Shown: in pieces, positions 36,307 through 43,770 of the stretch
Layout: each line of letters starts with the position of its first letter
How positions within the stretch are numbered: position 1 is the stretch's first letter
Assembly (NCBI RefSeq): GCF_000024125.1
Contig: NC_013222.1
Location: 2,993,501-3,057,500 of the forward strand
Reading direction: 5' to 3'
Origin: Robiginitalea biformata HTCC2501
GTDB lineage: Bacteria; Bacteroidota; Bacteroidia; Flavobacteriales; Flavobacteriaceae
Length of the DNA stretch: 64,000 nucleotides
Notes under the pieces: generated by a model
The model's input: the letters and a program-made list of their open reading frames with translations, nothing else
What the model was told of the DNA's origin: nothing
Databases searched by the model: none
Made by a program: the position numbers and the translations under genes

Positions 36307-37226
36307 TGAAGCAACCTGAATTATTCAGCCAAAAGCCCAAGCCCGTCCTGGCCCACCGCTGTGAACTGGGCGAAGGCCCGGTATGGGACAACCATACTGG
36401 AAGCCTTATCTGGGTGGATATCCTGGGGGGTACCATCCACGAATTCGATGTGGCCACCGGGAAACACCACCATATAAAAACCCAGGCGCTGGTCGGGGCC
36501 GTCGCCCTGTGTACCAACGGCCACCTGCTGGCTGCCCTGGACACCCGCCTGGAATGGATCCACCGGGATTCCGGCAAGCGCAAACTGCTGACGGCCCTGG
36601 AACACATCCCCGACGGGATCCGTTTTAACGATGGGAAATGCGACCCGGCCGGGCGTTTCTGGATCGGGACGATGCCCCTTTCCGAAGATCGGCCAATAGG
36701 GGCATTGTACTGCCTGGGGCCGGATGGGGACTGTAAGGAACAACTGCGGGGCATCACCATATCCAACGGACTTGCCTGGAACGCGGCGGGTACGACGATG
36801 TACTATATCGACACCCCCACCCGGGCCGTCCAGGCCTTCGATTTCCATCCGGAAACCGGGGCGCTTACCAACCGCCGGATTGCCTTTGGCATCCCGGAAT
36901 CCGAAGGTTTCCCGGACGGGATGACCATCGATTCGGAGGACAAGCTCTGGATTGCCCATTGGGGCGGATGGCAGGTGGCGCGATGGGATCCGGAAACCGG
37001 CCGGAAGCTCGGGGCTTTCCCCCTGCCTGCCGCACAAATCACAAGCTGCTCCTTTGGGGGGCCGGAAGGGGAAGACCTGTATATCACATCCGCCAGCAAG
37101 GGACTCACCCTGGGGGAATTGGAAAAGCAGCCCCTGGCAGGTTCCCTGTTTGTCGTTAAAAACAGTGGTTTCAGGGGGCGCCCCGCCAACCGATTTGCAT
37201 TTGAACCAAAATTTGATACACCATGA
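36306..37226 (+). CDS. SMP-30/gluconolactonase-family sugar lactonase
   Basis: This encodes 306 residues, the usual SMP-30 length. Metal-site elements are Glu in CELGEGPVWD near residue 22, Asn in ISNGLAWN near residue 150 and Asp in GFPDGMTIDSEDKLWIAHWGG near residue 200. It should hydrolyse an aldonolactone such as L-fucono- or L-rhamnono-lactone made by the SDR dehydrogenase. Its start overlaps the preceding stop and its stop overlaps the next start (ATGA), so the operon is translationally coupled. Confidence 0.9.
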   Translation: MKQPELFSQKPKPVLAHRCELGEGPVWDNHTGSLIWVDILGGTIHEFDVATGKHHHIKTQALVGAVALCTNGHLLAALDTRLEWIHRDSGKRKLLTALEHIPDGIRFNDGKCDPAGRFWIGTMPLSEDRPIGALYCLGPDGDCKEQLRGITISNGLAWNAAGTTMYYIDTPTRAVQAFDFHPETGALTNRRIAFGIPESEGFPDGMTIDSEDKLWIAHWGGWQVARWDPETGRKLGAFPLPAAQITSCSFGGPEGEDLYITSASKGLTLGELEKQPLAGSLFVVKNSGFRGRPANRFAFEPKFDTP

Positions 37227-38071
37227 AACTGATTCGTTTCGGCCAGCCCGGTGCCGAAAAACCCGGCTTGTATATCGACGGAACCCGCAGGGACCTCTCG
37301 GGACATTTTGCGGATTGGGACCGCGGCTTTTTCAATGCCGGCGGCCTGGAGGAACTCCGGACACTGGCTGCAAAGGCGGGGGACCTGCCGGAAGTTCCGG
37401 AAGACACCCGTTGGGGTTCGCCGGTTGCCCGGCCAGGCAAGGTAATTTGCATTGGCCTGAACTATTCGGACCACGCTGCTGAGAGTGGGATGGATATCCC
37501 AAAAGAACCTATCGTATTCCAAAAGGGTTCCAATACCGTGGTGGGGCCCTACGACGACATTTTGATCCCCCGCGGAAGCGAAAAAACGGATTGGGAGGTG
37601 GAACTCGGCATTGTCATGGGCCGGGATGCGCGCTACCTGGCATCCGAATCCGAGGCAGCTGCATACATTGCCGGTTATTGCATCTCCCACGATGTTTCAG
37701 AGCGGGCGTTTCAGATTGAAAGGGGCGGCCAGTGGACCAAAGGGAAATCCTGCGACACATTCAACCCGCTGGGTCCCTGGGTGGCTACCCCGGAGGAAAT
37801 AGCGGACGTACAGAACCTGGACATGGGACTAAGCGTGAATGGGTCCCAGCGGCAAAGCGGCAATACCGCAACGATGATCTTCAATTGCCGGTTCCTGGTG
37901 TATTACCTCTCGCAATTCATGACCCTGGAGGCCGGCGACCTGATATCCACGGGGACGCCCCCGGGGGTTGGCCTTGGGATGAAGCCGCCCCAATATCTGA
38001 AGGCCGGGGACGAGGTGGAACTGACCATCGCCGGGTTGGGATGCCAGCGCCAGGTGTGTAAAAATGCCTAG
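37223..38071 (+). CDS. FAH-family hydrolase, likely 2,4-diketo-3-deoxy-L-fuconate/rhamnonate hydrolase
   Basis: This encodes 282 residues. Central motif ICIGLNYSDHAAE near residue 75, metal ligands in DWEVELGIVMG (about 122-132) and the later Asp in CISHDVSERAFQ, and the terminal block GDLISTGTPPGVGLGMKPP are those of the fumarylacetoacetate-hydrolase family. Members of this size cleave 2,4-diketo-3-deoxy-L-fuconate or -rhamnonate to pyruvate and L-lactate, which fits the operon. The L-lactate could be oxidised by the LldD of the rhamnose operon. The exact sugar is not fixed by sequence. Confidence 0.87.
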   Translation: MKLIRFGQPGAEKPGLYIDGTRRDLSGHFADWDRGFFNAGGLEELRTLAAKAGDLPEVPEDTRWGSPVARPGKVICIGLNYSDHAAESGMDIPKEPIVFQKGSNTVVGPYDDILIPRGSEKTDWEVELGIVMGRDARYLASESEAAAYIAGYCISHDVSERAFQIERGGQWTKGKSCDTFNPLGPWVATPEEIADVQNLDMGLSVNGSQRQSGNTATMIFNCRFLVYYLSQFMTLEAGDLISTGTPPGVGLGMKPPQYLKAGDEVELTIAGLGCQRQVCKNA

Positions 38072-38094
38072 GCCCCGCCTTTGGGGACAGTGAT

Positions 38095-39387
38095 TCAGGA
38101 GCCGGGATGCGGAACGCTATCGCATTCAAAACACCGGTCCGGACCCTCCGGCAATTCCAGTTCTTCGGACCCGCTTAGGCGGATTGGTTTGGAGGGCAAA
38201 TCGCCCAAGACTTCATGGAACCGTTCGGCATACTGCACAATGGAATCCCGCCGGGATTTCAGACGGCTCCGGATTTGGGGGCCATCCAGGCTGTCGACAG
38301 CAGGGGGCCATACGGCAAAGGCACCGTCGATAGCGGCGTCCGAAAGCCGCGACTGCAAGTAGCCTGCAGCCTCCTTAAATTCCTCCAGGGAAGCCCTGCC
38401 CAGGAAATAGGCATCAAATTCCTGAACCAATCCGGGCAGGTAGCGGATGTCTGATGTGAAGGACTGCACTTCGGGTAGGGAAATCCTGTTGGCGATCAGG
38501 TTCGGCAGGATGCCGTCCTGGTCAAAAAATGCGTTGTCCCGGTCGGTGGGCACCGGGGTGGCCCGATAGCCTTCCGGGCCTTTTAAAAGGACCCAGCCCC
38601 ATTGTTTTGCATGCCGGTCCCAGTCGCCGATAATTAAATCGAACAACCGCGCCCGTAGCAGGGCCTCCCGGTCCAGCCTGAGGGAATCTTTCAATTCGAG
38701 CTTGAGTTCCTGGAGGTCTTCCGTGTCGATGAGTTCTATCGCGCCCGGAATCCCGGTCCAATCCACGGGGCCTTCTGATTCGTATTCAAGATAGTAGAGC
38801 CGGTTACCGTATTGTTCGTTCAACTCCCCCAGGGATTCCTGGGCTGGTACAAAAACCAGTTGGGGATGCGTGTGGAGGATGCCGGCCGCCTCCGAGAGTT
38901 CGGCCACCGCCAGGGCGGCATACGGGTGCTGGGCGGAAACCCCGTCGATGACGATGTTCTCCAGGCCGAGCTGCCGTGCCAGGTCGGGCACCAGTTTTTC
39001 CGGGTCCTTGCTCAGGCTGCGAAGGGTAAAGCGGATTCCCTGCGGGTCCTTGAACTCCAGGGAATGGGTTTGTTTGCCCCCGCCTTCCTCGATGAAGGTC
39101 ATGCCCCCTTTCAGCGTGTCCAGATAGGCGATGGGAACAGTTACCGGGGTAGCCCAGGCGTCGCGGTATTGTTCGCCCTGCATAAATTGCTTCACCCAAC
39201 TGGCCTCGTAAAGCGTGTTGGCCGCAACCGTGACCGAATCGTATTCCCTGAAATCCAGGGATTCCACATCCCCCATCCCAAGAACCTGGCAGGTCCGGAA
39301 CTCGTCTTCCGTTTCCCCCAGGGACCAATACACAAGAACCAGGAACAGGCCCAATACGATTAAGAAACCAATCAAATACTTACGCAT
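38095..39387 (-). CDS. Membrane-anchored protein with HipA/CotH-like kinase-fold signature
   Basis: This encodes 430 residues. One N-terminal hydrophobic segment (residues 4-24) anchors it with the rest outside the cytoplasm. The body has no assigned family that I recognise, but LFDLIIGDWDRHAKQWGW near residues 247-264 followed by TPVPTDRDNAFFDQDG near residue 280 recalls the catalytic Asp and metal-binding Asp arrangement of HipA, FAM20 and CotH type kinases. The C-terminal end has CFECDS. It converges on the FAH gene with a 23-bp gap and follows the PAP2 phosphatase gene on the same strand (50 bp). Kinase activity is a hypothesis only. Confidence 0.6.
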   Translation of the reverse strand: MRKYLIGFLIVLGLFLVLVYWSLGETEDEFRTCQVLGMGDVESLDFREYDSVTVAANTLYEASWVKQFMQGEQYRDAWATPVTVPIAYLDTLKGGMTFIEEGGGKQTHSLEFKDPQGIRFTLRSLSKDPEKLVPDLARQLGLENIVIDGVSAQHPYAALAVAELSEAAGILHTHPQLVFVPAQESLGELNEQYGNRLYYLEYESEGPVDWTGIPGAIELIDTEDLQELKLELKDSLRLDREALLRARLFDLIIGDWDRHAKQWGWVLLKGPEGYRATPVPTDRDNAFFDQDGILPNLIANRISLPEVQSFTSDIRYLPGLVQEFDAYFLGRASLEEFKEAAGYLQSRLSDAAIDGAFAVWPPAVDSLDGPQIRSRLKSRRDSIVQYAERFHEVLGDLPSKPIRLSGSEELELPEGPDRCFECDSVPHPGS

Positions 39388-39437
39388 GGCATTACATTTT
39401 TGGTCAGACGGATCAAGAGCTCAGAAACCGACGAACT

Positions 39438-40178
39438 TTATGTGAGCGGGTCGCTGCGGAATACTTCGATCAGGTTAAAAATCAGGATACAGAAAAACAC
39501 CCAGATGAGCCCTGCGATAAACCCGCCAACGATATCCGACGGGTAATGGACCCCCAGGTAAATCCGGCTCACGCCGATGCTCAGGATCAGCAGGGCCAGC
39601 AAAAAGATCACCAACCCCTTGAGGGCTGTATGCATTTTGAAATGGTACACCAGATAGATCAAAAACCCGTAAAACGCCATGGCGCTCATCGCATGGCCGC
39701 TTGGGTAACTGAGGGTCTTGACCACGACCAGGTGCTCAATCCCCGGGCGCGCCCGGTCTATAAATCTTTTCAGGATCATATTGGAGATTGAGGCGAGGGC
39801 GAGAACCAGGACAATCTGCCAGATGTACTTCCATCGTTTGAATACCAGGATGGTCAGCAGCACACTGATGCCCAGGATCACCAGATACCCGTTTACATCC
39901 CCTATTTCAGTCACTGCGATAAAGTAGGATGTCAGGCCCGGGCTCCGGTAGGAAAGCACATAATCCGTGACGCGCTGGTCCCAGGCGGCCAGGGCCTCCG
40001 TATGCAGCGTGTCGGTGAGTTCGATAAACAGGTTGATACCGCCCACCACGATAATCAGGGCAGCTATCAGGGTGACCAGGTAGGGCGAAAACCGGGGCAG
40101 ATGGTCCAGGACGGGAGCCAGAAACGACCGTAGCTTCCGGATCAGCGAATCCATCAGGGCGCGGATTGAAGTCTTCAT
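39438..40178 (-). CDS. PAP2-superfamily membrane phosphatase
   Basis: This encodes 246 residues with about five to six membrane segments. The three acid-phosphatase motifs are intact: KRFIDRARP near residue 135, PSGH near residue 155 and SRIYLGVHYPSD near residue 195. It should dephosphorylate a lipid phosphate such as undecaprenyl pyrophosphate or phosphatidylglycerol phosphate at the outer face of the inner membrane. Its partner in the neighbourhood, the possible kinase-fold protein, is on the same strand. Confidence 0.92.
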   Translation of the reverse strand: MKTSIRALMDSLIRKLRSFLAPVLDHLPRFSPYLVTLIAALIIVVGGINLFIELTDTLHTEALAAWDQRVTDYVLSYRSPGLTSYFIAVTEIGDVNGYLVILGISVLLTILVFKRWKYIWQIVLVLALASISNMILKRFIDRARPGIEHLVVVKTLSYPSGHAMSAMAFYGFLIYLVYHFKMHTALKGLVIFLLALLILSIGVSRIYLGVHYPSDIVGGFIAGLIWVFFCILIFNLIEVFRSDPLT

Positions 40179-40246
40179 AAAGCGTCAAAAGGTTGGTATC
40201 CTCAGAAAGGCAAAATAGCTAAAACCGATGGGAATTTTGTGTCCTA

Positions 40247-40954
40247 TCAGTAGCCTGGGATATGCAACCCGAGAAAGAGGTCCCGGTAAGCGGTGAGCAT
40301 CCCATCCTCGGGCCTGGGCGCAACAATGCCCGATCCGCCCCGGTTATCCATCGCCTTTCGGTGGGTCCCGGTCAGCAGCGGGTCGTCCTGGAAATGGTAG
40401 GAATCCAGGTAATACGGGATGGTATTCGGCTCTTTGACGGTCAGGTGGATGTGTTCCGGTTCGCTCCGGCTCGGATAGGCCCCCGGGCGGAAGGTATAGA
40501 TGGTGTATTTGCCGTCCGGGCCTGTCCGGACCCATCCCCGTATAAAACCATGGTGGCGGGCCCAACCGGTTTCATCCCCCCTTGTTTCGTAAATCCCCTC
40601 CCGGTTGGTCTGGTAAAAATAGAGGATAACCCCCTCTGCCGGGGTCTTACCGTCGGCCTGAAACACCGTCCCGGTGAGGCGGAGTTTGGGTTCTGTTTCC
40701 TTGAATTTCGGCAGGGTATCCACGGCATTCAAAGGCCTATCCCCGTATTCGAGCAATGCCTCGCATCCCTCACACGGGCCGCCGACCACCCGTTCCTCCT
40801 GAGCCCCTTGTTTCTGTGGAGTCGGGTGATCTGCTGAGGCATCCCGGCCTCCCTGCCCCCGGCAGCTCCAGAAAGCCAGCGCCAGCAGTAGCAGTACGGC
40901 ATTGCTGATTCCCGCGGGGCGACTGGGTATTGCAGCCCCTATCAGATTATCCAA
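40247..40954 (-). CDS. Intradiol ring-cleavage dioxygenase-like exported protein
   Basis: The start is uncertain: the frame runs to 41152 inside the neighbouring gene. A TTG at 40954 gives a hydrophobic leader (NAVLLLLALAFWSC) and overlaps the upstream stop by 8 bp; an ATG at 41005 is the alternative. The mature part starts near the CEGC pair. The intradiol iron ligands are suggested by GIYETRG (Tyr), RPGAYPSRSEPEHIHLTV (Tyr, His, His). Such exported homologues are widespread and mostly uncharacterised; they may cleave catechols outside the cytoplasm. It ends the molybdoenzyme cluster, suggesting oxidation of an aromatic compound, but this is inference. Confidence 0.72.
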   Translation of the reverse strand: MDNLIGAAIPSRPAGISNAVLLLLALAFWSCRGQGGRDASADHPTPQKQGAQEERVVGGPCEGCEALLEYGDRPLNAVDTLPKFKETEPKLRLTGTVFQADGKTPAEGVILYFYQTNREGIYETRGDETGWARHHGFIRGWVRTGPDGKYTIYTFRPGAYPSRSEPEHIHLTVKEPNTIPYYLDSYHFQDDPLLTGTHRKAMDNRGGSGIVAPRPEDGMLTAYRDLFLGLHIPGY

Positions 40955-43208
40955 CCAACGGGGGTTTGTCGGAAATAAACGGCTGGTTGTAACGCCTCCG
41001 GCCATCGGCCTTGTATAGCGCATTGGCCAGGGCCCCCATAATGGGCGGGAATGGCGGTTCCCCCATCCCGGTGGGGTCCGTGTCGCTTTCCACAAAATGC
41101 ACGTCAATGGACTTGGGCGCCTCGCTGTGGCGGATGAGTCGGTAGCGGTCAAAATTGGTCTGCTCCGGGACCCCGTCCCGGAACGTCAGCGCGCTGTACA
41201 TGGCGTGTCCTATTCCGTCTACTGCCCCGCCTTCGGCCAGGTTGGTGGCTGCATCCGGGTTGACGACAATCCCGCAGTCGATGGCGGCGCAAACGCGGTC
41301 TACCACCGGCTGGCCATTTTGCATCACCACATCGAGCACCTGGGCCACGTAACTTTCGTGGCAGAAATAAGCGGAAACGCCCCGGTATTTCCCGGGGGTG
41401 TCCTGCCCCCAACCGGATTTTTCCCGGACGAGTTCCAAAACGCCGGCATAGCGGTCTGCCTCATAGTCATTGTCCTCCCCCACCGGGTTGTCCTGAGCCC
41501 GTTTCAGCAGGTCCAACCGGAATTGGATCGGGTCCTGCCCGGCGGCCTCGGCCACTTCGTCCAGGAAGGCCTGTTCGGCCCCCGCGATAAAGTTGGACCG
41601 TGGGGCGCGGAAGGCACCAGTGGTGATATTCGTCTCCAGGGTCCAGTCTTCCGCCAGGTAGTTATCCAGTGCCCCGGCCGGGAACCGGTTGGCAAAGAGC
41701 GGGCTTTCCGGCACGCCGCCGGCACGCACGTGGAAGGCCGTCAACTGGTTGTTTTCATCCAGGGCTGCCCGGTAGGTAGCCCGGTAAGCGGGCCGGTAAG
41801 TGCCCTGGGTCATATCGTCCTCCCGTGTATACACCAACTTGACGGGGGCCTGCACCTTTTGGGAAATGGCAGCGGCCTCCACCATAAAGTGCCCGTAGAG
41901 CCGCCGGCCAAAGCCGCCGCCCATCCGGGTCATCATGATATCTATTTTCTCCAGGGGCATGCCGAGCCGGGCCGCGACGGCGTGCTCCATCCACTCGGGA
42001 GTCTGGGTGGGGCCCAGAAGTTCCGCCCGGTCTGCAGTCACATGGGCAAAAAAGTTCATCGGCTCCATGGTATTGTGGGCAAGGAACGGGCAGGTATAGG
42101 TCCGTTCAATCACCTTGGCTGCATTGCTGAAAGCCGCTTCGGGGTTCCCGTCCCTTCGAACCACGCGTCCTTTCCGCGCCGCGAGTTCCTCCATTTTTTT
42201 TGCGTGATCGTCTGTGCTCTCCGCGCCCGCCGGGTGGTTCACCACGATATCGTTCCCAAACAGCGACATGCCGATGGATTGATCGGGAGCCGCTTCCCAC
42301 TGGGCATTCAATGCTTTTTTTGCCTGGAAGACCTCCCAGGTAGTTTCCCCGAGTACAATGACCAGCTCGTTAAAAGCCGTATGGTCAAAGGCCCCCCGGC
42401 TGTAGTCGTCCTCGTAGAGTTTGATGGTGAAGACATCCCGGATCCCCGGCATGGATTTGACTGCTTCGGCATCGTAGGATTTCAGTTGCAGGCCGAAAGC
42501 TGGCGGGTGCACCGGGCTCGCTATCAGCATGCCCTCCCGCTGCACGTCCAGGCCGAAAAGGGGTTTACCGGTGACGATGTTTCGCCCGTCCACGTTTTTG
42601 CGGGACGTACCGATGATTTTAAACTCGGAAGGCGATTTGAGTTCCACGTCTTCCGGCACCTCCATTTTGGCAGCGGCTGCAGCCATCTCCCCGTAGCCGG
42701 CGGAGTTGCCGCTGGCCTCATGGGTGAGCATCCCGGCGTCCGTGGTGATTTCCGCTGCCGGGACCTGCCAGGCCTGTGCGGCGGCTTCCCGCAGCATGTG
42801 GCGGGCCGTGGCCCCCGCCATCCGCAGGGCCGGCCAGCCGTTTGCGATGGACCGGCTTCCGCCGGCTACCTGCCAGGAAAAATTCTCCGTGTTGAGCGCC
42901 GCCTGTTCGACAACCACGTTGTCCCAGTCCACATCGAGTTCCTCGGCCACGATCATCGGCATGGAAGTTTTTACATTCTGGCCGATTTCCGGGTTCGGGG
43001 ACATGATGGTCACCACCCCGTTGTCGCCAATCTTTAAAAAGGCGTTCATCTCGAACCACTCCTCCGGCATCTCCAGGGTGGCAATTTCTTCGGTTTGTTC
43101 GGGTTTGCAGGAATTCAGCCAGCTGAACCCGAGGACCAGGCCACCCCCGGCCAGGCTGGTGTTCCGGATAAAGGCACGGCGTCCGAATTTTGTCTTAACA
43201 AGCGTCAT
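40947..43208 (-). CDS. Exported molybdenum hydroxylase large subunit 1 (IorB-like)
   Basis: This encodes 753 residues of the xanthine-dehydrogenase family, molybdopterin-binding subunit, closest in layout to isoquinoline 1-oxidoreductase beta chains. The twin-arginine signal KFGRRAFIRNTSLAGGGLVLGFSWLNSC ends in a lipobox-like Cys, so it is probably a Tat lipoprotein. Mo-cofactor blocks include GGGFGRRLYGHF near residue 430 and the catalytic Glu in GMGEPPFPP near residue 720. With the 2Fe-2S subunit upstream it forms a two-subunit enzyme without an FAD subunit. Substrate unknown (aldehyde or N-heterocycle). Confidence 0.9.
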   Translation of the reverse strand: MTLVKTKFGRRAFIRNTSLAGGGLVLGFSWLNSCKPEQTEEIATLEMPEEWFEMNAFLKIGDNGVVTIMSPNPEIGQNVKTSMPMIVAEELDVDWDNVVVEQAALNTENFSWQVAGGSRSIANGWPALRMAGATARHMLREAAAQAWQVPAAEITTDAGMLTHEASGNSAGYGEMAAAAAKMEVPEDVELKSPSEFKIIGTSRKNVDGRNIVTGKPLFGLDVQREGMLIASPVHPPAFGLQLKSYDAEAVKSMPGIRDVFTIKLYEDDYSRGAFDHTAFNELVIVLGETTWEVFQAKKALNAQWEAAPDQSIGMSLFGNDIVVNHPAGAESTDDHAKKMEELAARKGRVVRRDGNPEAAFSNAAKVIERTYTCPFLAHNTMEPMNFFAHVTADRAELLGPTQTPEWMEHAVAARLGMPLEKIDIMMTRMGGGFGRRLYGHFMVEAAAISQKVQAPVKLVYTREDDMTQGTYRPAYRATYRAALDENNQLTAFHVRAGGVPESPLFANRFPAGALDNYLAEDWTLETNITTGAFRAPRSNFIAGAEQAFLDEVAEAAGQDPIQFRLDLLKRAQDNPVGEDNDYEADRYAGVLELVREKSGWGQDTPGKYRGVSAYFCHESYVAQVLDVVMQNGQPVVDRVCAAIDCGIVVNPDAATNLAEGGAVDGIGHAMYSALTFRDGVPEQTNFDRYRLIRHSEAPKSIDVHFVESDTDPTGMGEPPFPPIMGALANALYKADGRRRYNQPFISDKPPLVG

Positions 43209-43258
43209 AATAGTGTTTTAGGTGGATGTCTTAGTGAATCGGTGCGCAGGACCCCCGG

Positions 43259-43717
43259 CTATTCCCCGGATGCCGCCATTTTGATGGCTTTCTTGATGCG
43301 CACATAGGTGCCGCATCGGCAGATATTCCCGTTCATGGCCCCTTCGATGTCCGCGTCCGTGGGGGACGGGTTGCTCTTGAGCAGGGCGGCGGCAGACATG
43401 ATTTGTCCCGCCTGGCAGTAGCCGCACTGGGGGACGTCCACTTCCAGCCAGGCCTTTTGCACCGGATGGTCGCCGTTTTCGGATAGCCCTTCGATGGTAG
43501 TCACTTCCTGGTTGCCCACTGCCGATACCGGCAGCATGCAGGAGCGCGTGGCCGTATTGCCCAGGTGGATGGTGCAGGCGCCGCACTGGGCAATCCCGCA
43601 GCCGTACTTTGTGCCGACCAGGTTCAGGTGGTCGCGTAGTACCCAGAGGAGCGGGGTGGACGGGTCCACGTCCACTTCCCGGGTTTCACCGTTGATGTTG
43701 AGTTGGTATGTTGCCAT
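43259..43717 (-). CDS. 2Fe-2S small subunit 1 (IorA-like)
   Basis: This encodes 152 residues with both [2Fe-2S] clusters: the plant-ferredoxin type ([16 protein letters not shown] ... SCMLP) and the helical one ([11 protein letters not shown] ... [14 protein letters not shown]). It carries no signal peptide and is presumably exported folded with its Tat-bearing large subunit. It passes electrons from the Mo centre, lacking an FAD domain, to an unknown acceptor. It is very similar along its length to the second copy at 48446-48907. Gaps to its neighbours are about 50 bp. Confidence 0.94.
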   Translation of the reverse strand: MATYQLNINGETREVDVDPSTPLLWVLRDHLNLVGTKYGCGIAQCGACTIHLGNTATRSCMLPVSAVGNQEVTTIEGLSENGDHPVQKAWLEVDVPQCGYCQAGQIMSAAALLKSNPSPTDADIEGAMNGNICRCGTYVRIKKAIKMAASGE

Positions 43718-43770
43718 AATTTCTGATATTCAATTAAATATACAATATTTTCTCGCCCATCCAACCAACT

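Noticed and set aside
41005..41152. Longer intradiol-like protein starting inside the Mo-hydroxylase gene
   Set aside because: The extra residues are a shadow of the neighbouring gene; a start near 40954 or at 41005 gives a leader directly before the mature part.
41097..43037. 646-codon open frame antisense to molybdenum hydroxylase subunit 1 (and a 393-codon one at 44710-45891)
   Set aside because: It is the mirror of a clear Mo-hydroxylase gene; high third-position GC keeps the opposite frame open and the product has no domain or signal sense.
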